DNA of 64,000 nt from the NCBI GenBank assembly GCA_022497155.1, contig MU385750.1, forward strand, positions 310,001 to 374,000. The letters are read 5' to 3'. The position numbers were made by a program, and so were the translations under genes. The notes beneath the pieces are model-generated. The model saw only the letters and a program-made list of their open reading frames with translations, searched no databases and was not told the DNA's origin. This stretch comes from Whalleya microplaca (lineage: Eukaryota > Ascomycota > Sordariomycetes > Xylariales > Xylariaceae). Below are positions 20,293 to 31,687 of this stretch, piece after piece; the first letter of the stretch is position 1; each line of letters starts with the position of its first letter.

Positions 20293-22752
20293 CTACTGAG
20301 ACCGAGAGGCCAGAGGCGAACTGCTCACCTCGGCAATCGGACTCATCTCAGTGCCACCACCTCGCATTCCCGTAACCTCATCGTGGTAACTCCAACCGCG
20401 CACAGGCACAGGCAGGAACGATGGCGACGCAGACGCAGTTGAAGCAGACGACACAGACGAGATACGCGATCCCTTCTGCGAGTTCGGGGTGCCGGCCTCA
20501 GTGGTCATGGCGTGGCTTCGCAGCACACTCTCACGGCAGAGGGGACTGTATCCCTTCGGGCTCTCAAAGGAGACGCCGTAGCGGCCGACGATGTCGTCAA
20601 TGGTGTTCGAGGTTGTCAACTGCTCTAGGTTCTGCGAGTACGACGACGATGGCATTGCAGCGGCCTGGGTCACCAGGGGCATCCGGGGGAGCGAGTCGAT
20701 GGATGCGCAGGGGTACAGGCTTGGCTTGGAGGTGTTGTTTGTGTTCGCAGTGGGCGCTCCGGCAGTGAGAGAGGAGGTGGCGCTGTTACCGCTGCTGACG
20801 CTGCTGACCGAAGAGACCGAGGCGTTGCGGACAGGGTGACGGTACACTGTGTTCGTGTCCGAGATATCACGCTGAAGAAGCGGGATCGGCGACAGTTCCT
20901 CGTGCGCAGCGATGGAGGCCTGAGAGGCGGATGTAGGAACAACATTGTTGGATGGGGTGGAAGGGTAAGCGGCGTTGTTCGCAGCCGTGACTGCGTTGTC
21001 GCGGGATCGCTTCTCAGACTCGTAGAGAGAGGTGCTTCGCGCAATGCCAATGGTGCTAGCGCGGATCGAGGTGTCTTGCTCCAGTTGGGACGGAGACACG
21101 AGGGGCTCGGCGTTGACAGTGGGAGTCTGCTCCTGTTCCTGGAGCTCCCTGACCGGGGAGGAAAACGCAGGGTGGTTCGGGTGGTTCTTCTTGAAATCGT
21201 TCTCGAGGAACTCAACGTAACGTCGCATGCGGACACCATCGGCGCTGAAGTGATTCCATGCTGCATCCTGAGCGGTGCGATCAGTGCGTGTGAGGACAGC
21301 GCGGTGAGCCAATTCATCATCAATGGGTGGGATGTTGGCCTGGGTGCGTGAACCGGGGCTGTGGGAGACGCGGCTGCGGGATCCAGCTACATGTGCTGCC
21401 TCCGGAACGGTCACCTGATTAGACTGAGAACTTATCTCAATCCACTCTTCATCTCGATGGCTGCGGAAGCGTCGGCGCATGAGCTTGACCTGCCGGCGGT
21501 CAACGAGGAGGTTGACGAACACCATGAGCAAAACGAAGCCTGTAATGCTGACACCGAGCCAGATTTGGGTTGCAGTGCCGGCCTGGCCATGAAGACGCTT
21601 ATCTGCTCCAAAACTTACGCCAGCAGCGACAACGCTGACCAGCGCCAATGCACTGGCACTAGCAGAGATAAATATCAGAGTCTTGGCCTTAATCACAATT
21701 ATTCTCACTGATCGCTTGCGGAACAATTCAGTAAACACCCTCTTCAGAGACCCGCGGCTATATAAAGTAGTTCGAGAGGTCTGTGCAGTGATGACAGCAG
21801 GGGACTCTGGGGACTCAAAGCGGTTTTGAGTGCTGGTGGAAAAACCAATACCGCCCTCTACACCGACCTCCTCCTCGCGGATAGGAGAAATGGCGGCAGG
21901 CATGTTAACCTCAAGACCAGTACGGTTTCCAATGCGGCTTGCGCTACGACTATCCGCAAGAACGTTGCTGGTTCGAGAGCCGACAGAGCCGATGTCCGCG
22001 GCGGACTCCTCCCGCTGAGTAGAGTGGACAGCAGCACCATTTCTGTTGACGACAGACGAGCTGTGTGAGCCTCGCATATTGCGAATCAGGTTCGAGCCGC
22101 TGGGGAACTGGAATTGGAACTGGAAGTTTCCGAGCCGCTGTAGTAGGCTGGAGTCATGGCTTCCACCACCGGATCGACCACCGAAGAAGGTTGCATTGCT
22201 GCGCACGTGTCCTGAACCGCCGTTGGTTCCATGTCGTGGGCGCTGAGATGTGTACGAAAGAGCCGAGTCTGCTTCATGGCGACCCGTGGTGGCACCGTGA
22301 ACGGGCCACTCGTCATCCTCCAGCGGGAAGCCAGGGGACATCGATGGGGTAGGAGAGGCTGGGCGGGGGAAGCTGGTGGGAGGAGGCTCAAGGTTCACTG
22401 TCGTCCACATGTCTCCTGGCATGTCAGAGTTCTCATTCATAGTTCCAACTACAGTGGTACCATCAAAGGAAGAGGCTTGAGCCGTAGTGCGACCAGAGGA
22501 CTGGGCATCGCCTTTTTGGACGCTCATGGAACGCTTAGGAATAAAGTTGCCATCTTCATTGCTGCCGTATTTAGAGATAGAACGGTCTTCATTTCCGCCG
22601 GAAATCTCATCGACGGTACGCTTCTTACTGGAGCCGTCGGATCTCGCAGTGGTAGGACGAGACATGCCAACATCAGAGGCGCTACGAAATCTCTTGACAG
22701 CCTCCATGATTTCTCGTTCGTTATAGAACTGTTGATTGTCAATAGGGTGCAT
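20293..22752 (-). CDS. Ser-rich fungal protein with two membrane segments
   Basis: I do not recognise a functional family. The frame is open from 22863, but the ATG at 22752 (MHPIDNQQFYNEREIMEAV) is the likely start because the 37 extra residues are leader-like; it gives 819 aa in one exon. A long disordered, Ser/Thr/Gly/Arg-rich N-terminal half contains a short FQFQFQF run. Two hydrophobic segments near residues 353-381 (IVIKAKTLIFISASASALAL onward) and 397-417 (IWLGVSITGFVLLMVFVNLL) are joined by a short loop and followed by a basic KLMRRRFRSHR stop-transfer. The rest is a disordered Ser/Pro-rich tail with a block (DAAWNHFSADGVRMRRYVEF) that looks structured. Both tails would face the same side of a membrane. 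A splice donor (GTGAGT at 23096) and an acceptor near 22758 suggest a 5' leader intron. Confidence 0.8.
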   Translation of the reverse strand: MHPIDNQQFYNEREIMEAVKRFRSASDVGMSRPTTARSDGSSKKRTVDEISGGNEDRSISKYGSNEDGNFIPKRSMSVQKGDAQSSGRTTAQASSFDGTTVVGTMNENSDMPGDMWTTVNLEPPPTSFPRPASPTPSMSPGFPLEDDEWPVHGATTGRHEADSALSYTSQRPRHGTNGGSGHVRSNATFFGGRSGGGSHDSSLLQRLGNFQFQFQFPSGSNLIRNMRGSHSSSVVNRNGAAVHSTQREESAADIGSVGSRTSNVLADSRSASRIGNRTGLEVNMPAAISPIREEEVGVEGGIGFSTSTQNRFESPESPAVITAQTSRTTLYSRGSLKRVFTELFRKRSVRIIVIKAKTLIFISASASALALVSVVAAGVSFGADKRLHGQAGTATQIWLGVSITGFVLLMVFVNLLVDRRQVKLMRRRFRSHRDEEWIEISSQSNQVTVPEAAHVAGSRSRVSHSPGSRTQANIPPIDDELAHRAVLTRTDRTAQDAAWNHFSADGVRMRRYVEFLENDFKKNHPNHPAFSSPVRELQEQEQTPTVNAEPLVSPSQLEQDTSIRASTIGIARSTSLYESEKRSRDNAVTAANNAAYPSTPSNNVVPTSASQASIAAHEELSPIPLLQRDISDTNTVYRHPVRNASVSSVSSVSSGNSATSSLTAGAPTANTNNTSKPSLYPCASIDSLPRMPLVTQAAAMPSSSYSQNLEQLTTSNTIDDIVGRYGVSFESPKGYSPLCRESVLRSHAMTTEAGTPNSQKGSRISSVSSASTASASPSFLPVPVRGWSYHDEVTGMRGGGTEMSPIAEVSSSPLASRSQ

Positions 22753-22986
22753 AATAACTGGGAAGCATAGGGGACCTACTAGGAGTATGGGTGGTACAGT
22801 TAGGTTAGATAGTGACGTTTGGGTGAAGATGATGTGATCGTGAACTGGAAGTGTGATGTACAAAGTAACTACTTGAAAACCTTTCGAGCGTTAGGTTTAG
22901 ATGAATCAGACGCGTCAATAGGAAGGGTACCTCAATCTAAGGCGAATAGAAATATCACTTGTCCCGGTAGTAGGGGTGGTGGGCTT

Positions 22987-23022
22987 GCCGAGATCTGCGC
23001 CGAGATCTGTGCCGAGATCTGC
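22987..23022. repeat. 12-bp tandem repeat, three copies
   Basis: Unit GCCGAGATCTGC repeated three times, the second copy ending in T. It lies about 235 bp upstream of the ATG at 22752 on the minus strand. Confidence 0.9.
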
Positions 23023-26000
23023 GCGCGCCGACAGCGATATCTTGACCTTTGATTAATTAGCAGTCGGCGACAGACCCGGAGCAGGTCGCGACTCACCTTC
23101 TACCTAGGAAAGTGCTTGTAGTTGATGTTTAATCTGCAGAGCAGAAACAAAACTTCCCGGTGAATGATGTAGACAATATGCTAGAGCGGAACAATTGCGG
23201 GAGACTGTAGTGGTCGGGTTAAAGCTAGGGGAAATATAACAATGGGGGGTAGAGGCAGCTTACCTAGTACGTCAACATGGGACTGAATGTCAAGAACTGT
23301 GCGACTTGAACTTTTTGTTAGTCAGTGGTAAAAAAACGGAATAGGTGATGAGGAAGAGAGAATATTTTGCCTGCAGTTGCGGGTCGGCGCTGGAGAGAGG
23401 GCTGCGCGAAGTCATAGCACAATATGATGAAGAAGGTCGGCGGCAAGGTGACTTGGAGGGGAAGAAATCAGGGCAGCGTGAGTAGGTAAATGCAGAAAAC
23501 AGGCAGGCACCTACATACTAGAGGAATCGCCGACAGGAAGATGTTGATGCGTTAGTGTGAGTCGGCGAATCGGGGTGACAGAGGAAACCCAGGTTGGGAA
23601 TTGAGGTGACGGACAGAAAAAAAGTATTGTTTACAGATAGGTTTAAGTGAGGTCGACTTAGGATGGAAATTTAGAATGTACCTCTGTACCGCGATATTGA
23701 TGGTTGCGAGGTGATGGTTGCGAGGAGACAAACGCGTAGGGAAAAGTGCGGATGTTTAGAGCCTATAAAAACCCTATTCGGCATTGCGTTGCGAAAAGAC
23801 AATTAGCTGTGCACACATATCTTGGGATGGAAAATCAATAATTAGAACGGATCCAAGGCTTTCGCGTCCCAAAGGTAGATGCAAAAAGGTTGTCGGTCCT
23901 TGTGAGAATAGGGTGAAGTGGTAGATAGAAAGGAGAAGAGCGCCGCCGAACACAAGGTAAGAGGACCAAATCAAAACAACGACTCTGTAAACATGATTGC
24001 ACGACTTCCAACATAATAAGCTGCTCTCTTCACTAAAAACTCGGGATATATTGTCTCCTAGTGCTCCTGCTTCAGCTTGAGTGGTAGGGAAAATTTCAGT
24101 TTGGCATCTTCCCATCTTGCTGGCGACATGATTTCATGGCAGTCATATTGAAGTTAATACATCCTCAAATATGAACTGTACATCTCACCAATGCTCCTGT
24201 CAAGCCAAGGACACTCACGCCCCTTCCATGTGTCCCATCTCGTGTTGTAATAATTTTCATTGATATCTTCCCAACTCGCAACCACCATATAACAGTGCCC
24301 TCTATCATTACAGCTCATAATTCAATTCGGATAAAATGGGATATGGAAGTCTCGATATTTAGGATTCTAGCCTGACCGTGGTACACGTGACAGATTCCTT
24401 TATAGCCATCGCTTGGGTTTATGTTTGGTCTACTCACTTAAGTATTGCCTTCCATTTAACGTGTAGCATGATAGGGGTAGTTGTTAATTACCCCTGTTGA
24501 TATAGAGTTGGGATAAATAGCCATTCCGAATGCTCTATATGATCTCCTCTGAGAAAAGACCACGTAGACACTTACAACACTCAATTAACTAGTTGCGATC
24601 ATGGCAGCGCTTAAATAATAATGATACGCACAATAATTGTGATAGCATGGCAAAAAGGCTGGCATATAGGACGAAAGCCCCTAGGAATCTCCACAAAATA
24701 CGCTGTTGCATATAGCCCGAGTCATTCGATGGTGCAAGACTCCGATGTAGTCGATCTCCCTCGCTTCCCTAGTATACTCTAGTTGTAACAGTCGAAAGTG
24801 TTATTAAAACAGTCACATAAAATCAACATGCTTCAGCATATGAGTATTGGCACTTCAGATGAAGCATCACTTGTAAGTGCTGATATATTTCAAGCGTCCA
24901 CATACATAATGAGGCACAAGAACAGGTACCATAGTCCACTCGTAAGAAGCCAGCATTACCTCCAAGACAACATCCCGCTAGATAGGTCAATTGTAAAGCA
25001 ACTAGATAAATGGCTGCCACACCATGTTGCATCTATCTGAACTCATGAGCCATGACGCATCGTCAGGGTGGTACAGTCGCAGGCACCCTCATATGGTGAA
25101 ACTGGTTGGATTCAATGGCCATTAAAGCCTCAAAAGGTGACTCAGCGTTTCCCTCACTCAGAGGCCATGATTGTTGTTATCAATACAATACAGTATGTAT
25201 ATTATAGTAGCTAACAGATATGATGTTGAGCAATTAGTCAGCAACCCTGACAATATTTATTTAGCCTTTGGGGATTAAAGGACAGTGCGAGAGCGTTGAC
25301 CTATTCGTATCCTCGGATATATTCTACCACATGTCCTCAGAACCCTGCGAATCATAATAAATCAGCTTGAACGTCTCGTCTCGTATGGCAGTTAACATAG
25401 GGAGCACAAGGTACTCGTCATTCCAGACCATGCCATATTACCTCTATTGATAGATAGGAAAGATTCCTATGCTCATTTGTAGGCAGCATAGTGGGACGTT
25501 ATTGATGTAGGTCGGTGGTAAAGTTATTTACTAAAAAAATCTATACAGACCTGTTACAAGATGAGCGTATGAGGTAGCAAAACAACACAGTTATTGCACA
25601 AAGAACTAACTAAAAGGCTGTTCAGAGAACAGCCTCTATATATATGGAGCCTAATAAAGAATCCTGACAAGACCCATAGGACATCAAGTGCATGTCCAAG
25701 TAGTAGGTATAGTAGGATGTCGCAGTAGAAGTCTTGACCGGATGAGCAAGTTTTCAGAGCCAAGGATGGGAGCATTAGTCTCAATAAAAGCCCCACCGTG
25801 AACTTGTAGCGAAAGTACCAAAGATGGCCAGATACAACTTTCTCTGGAACTGTGAGCACATTGTTCAGCCTGTGCCCACGATCCACAAGATACCGGTCAG
25901 CTTGCCTCTGTTGTCAATCCTATATACAAGCAGGTTGCTGGGCCCGTATTATAGTCATGTCTATTCCTATCTGATAATTCGCACGTCAATATTCCTCTCG

Positions 26001-26370
26001 GCAGCTCGTGCGGGATCGAACCATAGGCGAGAAATAATCCCTCTAATCAGCGCAGTATCGATCCTGTCCTTACAATGCCTGGATTGGACAACGCCGGCCC
26101 GCAGGCCCCGCTCCGTTCTTGCATACTGCTAGTGATTCTGGTGCAGTGAATGCTGAAGTAGGTAGCAAATAAAGGATCTCGTAAGGGAAGGTCATCTTGA
26201 AAAGACTAGGGCCAGCCATATCTATTTAGGAAGATAACCGCCACTTGCCACATCCAGCAATTAAGCCAGTACAAACACATACAACTGTTTCGGCCCATAT
26301 AAGTGTGTATATCAACACTTACATGTAGGTATTGCCATTGTCCATCCTGTATGACGTGACATCCCCCTTA

Positions 26371-26394
26371 CCAGCCAGCCAGCCAGCCAGCCAG
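26371..26394. repeat. (CCAG)n microsatellite
   Basis: Six uninterrupted CCAG units in gene-free DNA. Confidence 0.9.
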
Positions 26395-27709
26395 TCAAGA
26401 CACATCTGGCGATGCAGAGAATTGGGATCCCGGCGTATAAGGAGAAATCATAACTTCAGTGAGATACAACCTTCATGGTATAATCAAATGGCAGTGATAT
26501 ATATTTAGTACCTAGGAGACCTCAACTAGAGACAGGTAGGTAGGTATAGCTTCCAGGGTTTCAGTACCAATATTCATGGACTGCCTACATCTACATCAAT
26601 GGTGGACTCCGGTTTAATTAGGGTAACTCACAGCAAACAGAATCTCATTTCCACTCTTTACATAATTTACCACTTTTGACACTTCCCTTGATTACCTAAC
26701 ACCCATCATAGATTTATCTACCGTGTAAGTGGTTCTATAAGTCTGACGACATTGCTGTTGATCACTGTTAGACTAAAGATCCTAGGCTCAGTTGCGCAAG
26801 GTATAATGTTGAATATCTGCCATTAATACCACTGTAAGAGGATACATCAAATATTGAACTTTAATTATGGATGCAGTGCGCTTCTGGAGTTGGTGCTAAG
26901 GAACATACAATAATCCACACCCGTTCCGGTTAACATACGCAGCTCAACCTGCTACCTAATCACCTGGGCAGTGTGCAGCAGGCCCTGGTGGTTCCACAAT
27001 CACGCAATGAGGCTCTGTCCGACTACCTGACCACCACTCAACAAGATTATGGGTCACACCAGTTGTACATGTACAACGTCTGCTAAGCTTACCTCGATTC
27101 TGATAAGCTCTAGAGTAGAGCAGAAGAGTAATTTGACATCACTGTCACCTGTGAGGGAAGATGATCAGGTTGATCGACTTGCAAGTTGGTGTCTGCATTT
27201 TATTCTACTACTACACGTGCCAATGGAAGGAATTGAGGTTGGTAACTAGGATATAGCCTGTAAATGTTGGAGCGGTCGATATGGAATACATGGATATCCC
27301 TAAGATATAGAACCAAACCATGAGCACCTAAAAACGGGCGTACTACGATAGCGGCACTTAGGACACACAAGAAAACCTCGAGACGGCCTAAAACCCAGGA
27401 CACCGGATCAAGGGGCAATGACACAATGGTAAAAAGTCAAACAGTCAGTGCCACACAGGGAACTATATTGCTAGGTTAAGGAGTGACTAGCAGTAGACAT
27501 GTAGTATCGATGCGCCTCCCCTCTCACTCCTCCATAACCCCCCTATGCTCAAGCCTTCCGAAATCCCAATGCATGCATGCTGTAGTTTGTAGGTGCAGGT
27601 GTCGTGTCAATCATGACGGGCGACATCGAATGATCCGATCCGAATTGAGAGATGACGATGCGAAAATGGAAAAACGGAAATTTGACGAAAGCTGGCTTGT
27701 GAAGCCGCT

Positions 27710-27940
27710 TTAGTGGCCGCAGGAGGAGCAGGTGCAGTCAGCGCCGCAGTTGCCTATAAGAGAGGGAGCAATGTTAGCATCGTGATGTCCTGATGTGAAG
27801 ATCTTTTTGCAAGCGGAGGCGGGGGTAGTTGGTTAGGCAGGTAGGGGTAGGTGGTACTAGGATCTGGTGACGATGATGATGATGGCGGGGTAGATCGACT
27901 GACAGCTGGAGGAACCGGAGCATCCGCATTCACCCTTCAT
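27710..27940 (-). CDS. Copper-metallothionein-type peptide, 26 aa
   Basis: A tiny cysteine-rich metal-binding protein that buffers cytosolic Cu(I) and other metals. Two exons, 27940-27904 and 27753-27710, join in frame with T|GC restoring a Cys codon; the intron is 150 bp with GTCAGT, an ATGCTAAC branch point and TATAG. The 26-residue product begins MKGECGCSGSSSC and ends CTCSSCGH, with seven cysteines in three CxC motifs plus a final lone Cys. Length and Cys spacing match the well-known 25-26-aa Neurospora crassa metallothionein. Neither exon is visible as a conventional open frame; the first is hidden in a longer frame that reads into the intron. A TATATAAGG box lies about 165 bp upstream. 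It stands alone in a long gene-poor stretch. Metal induction is expected for the family, not shown here. Confidence 0.93.
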
Positions 27941-28103
27941 TTTGAATGATGGTAGGTAGGTATTGGGTTTGGTGTTGAGAGTGTAGATTTTGGGTCTGTA
28001 AGACTGATGATTCGTCGTTGATCTGGATTGTGATATCGTGTTCTTGTTGTTGTAGATTGTGTTGGTGTGGATGGAAAAGTGAAGAGTGCTGAACCAGCGC
28101 CGG

Positions 28104-28115
28104 GCCTTATATACC
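28104..28115 (-). promoter_or_regulatory. TATA box of the metallothionein gene
   Basis: On the minus strand the sequence GGGTATATAAGG stands about 165 bp before the ATG at 27940, followed by a pyrimidine-rich CACTCTTCACTTTTCC segment that looks like a fungal transcription start. A strong TATA box fits an inducible gene. Confidence 0.6.
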
Positions 28116-29165
28116 CAAATAAAACGGGAGAGGACCCCTCCTAGATCGGGATCCACTATGCGCAGGTAGCCAATCAGGGCAGCTAGCGCCTCTGCGTGGT
28201 TTGTGCGTAGTGGCAGTGGCCCTGCGTTTTTTCTGCGTGAAGTTGCCTTGTCTCACTCATACTGGTATACCAACCAGTCGACCTACTGCCTACTTTGTTT
28301 GGATGGATGTACCTGCCTGCCAAAGAGTTTGAAAGCACGGCTGCATGGTGCTTGCCATCCTGATCCTACCTTACCCACGTTACCCACGCACAGGTCGCTC
28401 AAAAGAAGGGGAAGTGACATCAATCTATTATCCTACTCCAGAAAGAACGGTGGTCGCGATAGGCATGTGGCTGCTCGCGGCTGCCGCCCTTTGTCCCCGG
28501 CTGCCCGGCCGGCCTATCACAGCCAACCACTGACTAAATACTACGTAGTTGTGGTTATGTAGGCGTGGTAGGTACGCCGCATCCCTACCTTCACGGGGAC
28601 CTCCAACCGGTTGGCTTCCAATACAAGTTACATGTATGCGTAATTGCAATAACCTTGGAAGTTACACGTTTCCTCGGACGATATTTCGTTTGTACCTTAA
28701 CCTATGAAGGTATGTACAACCTACATGTAACCCGTCCCTATCCCCATCTACTCGCAGTACATGTAGCTACTATGTACTGTGTATGTGTAGCCTTCGATTC
28801 GATCTACATCTACTAGCTTCCTCCCATAATTCTTTGTGCGCCTCTAGACCTCCTAGCCTGCTAGCGTAACAAGCTAACAACAGAGTTGCGAGTTTTGTGC
28901 GTTATGGCTGAATCTGGCCATTTACACAGTACATGCCTACAGGTACCACATCCGATGTTCATTGCATGTATGTACATATATGTATGAGGCATCTTTGCCT
29001 CCTTCATCAGTTGCATACACGTGACGCCAATTGGTCTTCATTAGGTTGTGGCTGCTCACAGATCTCACTTACATAGTCAGACAGTTGATCCAAATATGTA
29101 GTCGTAGAGTAGGTCATGTATGTCCAGAGACAGAGTTCGCCACTGCGACGTTATTTGCCATCTAC

Positions 29166-29205
29166 CCCGGCAGCCTGGCAGCCCGGCAGCCCGGCAGCCT
29201 GGCCG
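29166..29205. repeat. 8-bp tandem repeat, five copies
   Basis: Unit CCCGGCAG with variants CCTGGCAG and CCTGGCCG repeated five times. It gives an artefactual Pro-Gly-Ser-Leu-Ala repeat in an overlapping frame. Confidence 0.85.
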
Positions 29206-31378
29206 CCAGGAATAACATCACTTCGAATCCAGACTCCATCTGTATATCTGTCTATCTGCAGCTATCCGACATCCTGCCAGCCTGCCTAGGTATGTACCTC
29301 AACCTTCTCAACCTCCTTTTACCTACCTCCCTCACCTCCTAAGTTAAGATCAGTCGGTCGGTCAGTCAGTCACCTGATCGAAACAGCCTTCCAACCTATG
29401 CCGACGAGCTAAACTTCCCCATACCACGGTGATAGGATATTGTGCCGTCCACGTTTTGAGTTAATTTTGATTCGCGCACCCTCTCCACGGTTCCAACTCT
29501 GCACTGCATGCGACCTGCACAACACCTGCAGACATGCATCTTCTTTTCTAGCTGCTTATGCGCCAGCGTTGCACTGCAGCGCCACCCCCGCCTGTGATTC
29601 GCCCTCTGACCCTTCGCGACCTGTAGGTTCGTGGTCCATCTAGAAACTCCGTCGTCACTGATAACATTCTGCACTTTCTAGAAGCCAAGACTTTGCATCC
29701 CACACAGAAAAGCAAGCAAGCAAGCAACGTAACCTGTCAGCCTGTGTGATACCTAAGCAGCATAGACGGATTCTATCGGCCAAGACATGTGTACTAGAGC
29801 CAAGACCCGATGTCGTAGTGCCCACTTCGGCATTGCCACCGGACGGCGACAATGTCCTCCCTAGGTAGGTACCCACCCACCAGCGCCTGCCATCATATTG
29901 CAACTACAGAGATAGAATCCGGGATTCAAGTTCCACGCAGTCCCATCGGATCGGTGCCTTGCCTATCACCTGAAGTCCGGAAGACGTCACCGAATACATA
30001 GTGCCACAAGCAACCGCCCATCCCCTGATTTCCGACCTCCGACACGGGTGGCGGCTTCGGGACGAGACGGCCGGAACACATTCTAACCTGGCCATTCCAC
30101 ATCATCCGTGCCAGGCTTGGTAGCATTTATGTGTTCAGTGTAGCGGTTCTATGTACATGCAGTGTGCTATGTATACATAAGACCATGTAAGCACAGGAGC
30201 TAGTCTACACGTGAACAAGTCAGCAGGTGGGTGATGATCGGCACATCTGCTGTTGGGCCATGTCTGTTCTATAGCCCTATCGAAGGTCTCGGCAATCGCG
30301 CTAGCCAATATAATCGGAGCTTACCCGATTTGCGAGGCCTCTGAAATCTTCTGTTACTTATCTACTAGCTTGTTTCCTATTACCTTCTTATGTCAAGGTG
30401 TGCTCAGCTCAATGATCTTGCAATTGGGCAATTCCCATTATGCTGGCACGACTGGATAAATCGATTAGCGGGTTACGGTCATATTGTCCGATTCCACGAG
30501 CATAGTTTATCCTTGGCACCCATGATAGCTGTTGCGACATACCTACATATTTCAATATCAGGTCGTCTTTTAACTTGAACCTTCTCGGTATAAGGGCATG
30601 TAAAAAAACCACCCGAGAAGCTAGCCCACCATCCCGTTCCATCATCTTAAGTAGATCAGCCATAATAGTGCAGGAGAAAGTTTCTTACGTTCTTAGGACG
30701 GAGCTTGTGATTTCATAATATGGTCCTTAGATATGGCCAGTAGCGGTTTACGATGATGCACTCTATATACCTGCGAGATGGAGCAGCAAAGACGTTGTAA
30801 TTCCATTTTTCAGACCATATTCTATGTTTGTCTCTGTCTAAATCTAGGCGATATTGACTCGAGTTCGATCTTGCTTCGCGAACCAAACCAGGACGCACAA
30901 GGGTGACTTCCTTTGTTTGTGATCCAAGGTTGGAGATGTTGGTCTGGTTTGTAAAAGGGCCTATCGTTTATTCTTTATTCATCACTCTACTTCCTACCAA
31001 CACTTCGAAATAGTGGCCTTGTGACCATGAGTTCCAACTTGCAGGTGAGGACAAAGGATATGGATTCCAGGAACTTGTATAAGTCTTTCAGTGATAGCAT
31101 TTGCAGTCCATGGTAGTCCTCGATCTAAAGTCCTCATGCCAGGTAGAAACCGACTTATCGGCCACCTTTTAAGCCTCGTCAGCCTCACTTGAAAATATCC
31201 TCATCACTTAGTTGTTTAGATTTCTTCTCATACCGATCCCTCTATATGACAGTTTTATCACGACGTCATTGTCCATTTTCTACCAACGTTCGTTGATTGG
31301 AGCCTTGCTCCCCGCCGTTCCCAGCCATCTTACCATAATTGGTGACTCGTTTGGCTATTGCTGTACCTTTCAATCGCA

Positions 31379-31687
31379 ATGGCTCTAAGTGCTGGCACAT
31401 TGGCTGGGATAATTGTTGGCAGTGTAGTGGCAGTCGTTGTTGCTACCTTTCTCGCTTGTGCCCATTGTCATGATCAGCGTCAAGGTTTCAAGGAGGGGGA
31501 AAGGCAAGCTAGAGCCCAGTATAGGAAAGGCCGAGATGATCCAGGATACGATGCGCCCTATCAAACGCCGCAATATCCGCCGTCTGTATTTGACCACAAC
31601 GGACGCGGCGCGCCTACGAACCCACATGAACAATACCCAGTTCATGAATCAGGTGCGGTGCCTAAGAACACAGTTGGCATCGTTTAG
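31379..31687 (+). CDS. Small single-pass membrane protein, hypothetical
   Basis: A 102-aa frame starting at CGCAATGGCT. Residues about 8-29 (LAGIIVGSVVAVVVATFLA) form one strong membrane segment of the GxxxG/valine-rich type; then CAHCHD, a charged stretch and a Pro/Tyr/Asn-rich tail (YQTPQYPPSVFDHN) follow. This layout, a short outside N-terminus, one TM and a disordered cytoplasmic tail, is common in fungal membrane proteins of unknown role. The upstream in-frame ATG at 31358 would add seven residues; the second ATG has the better context. No intron needed. No homologue recognised, so coding status rests on composition. Confidence 0.55.
   Translation: MALSAGTLAGIIVGSVVAVVVATFLACAHCHDQRQGFKEGERQARAQYRKGRDDPGYDAPYQTPQYPPSVFDHNGRGAPTNPHEQYPVHESGAVPKNTVGIV

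Larger units (their letters stand above)
22753..27709. other. Very long gene-poor region
   Basis: Nearly 5 kb without a recognisable gene. The first 400-500 bp probably hold the leader and promoter of the gene at 20293-22752. A 12-bp tandem repeat is at 22987-23022 and a (CCAG)n run at 26371-26394. Open frames such as 23774-24115 minus, 25554-25886 minus and 25824-26132 plus show no family features or splice support. Confidence 0.5.
27941..31378. other. Long gene-poor region
   Basis: Contains the metallothionein promoter at the left, an 8-bp tandem repeat at 29166-29205, and many short frames without family features. Minus-strand frames at 30409-30663, 30713-30898 and 30994-31188 read somewhat like coding sequence and could be fragments of a multi-exon or decayed gene, but I cannot assemble them. 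Confidence 0.45.

Noticed and set aside
22753..22863. Extended start of the 856-codon frame
   Set aside because: The extra 37 residues read like translated leader, and the ATG at 22752 begins a hydrophilic, typical N-terminus.
27857..28156. 99-aa minus-strand frame over the metallothionein exon
   Set aside because: Begins in the leader near the TATA box and reads into the intron; only the piece from 27940 is coding.
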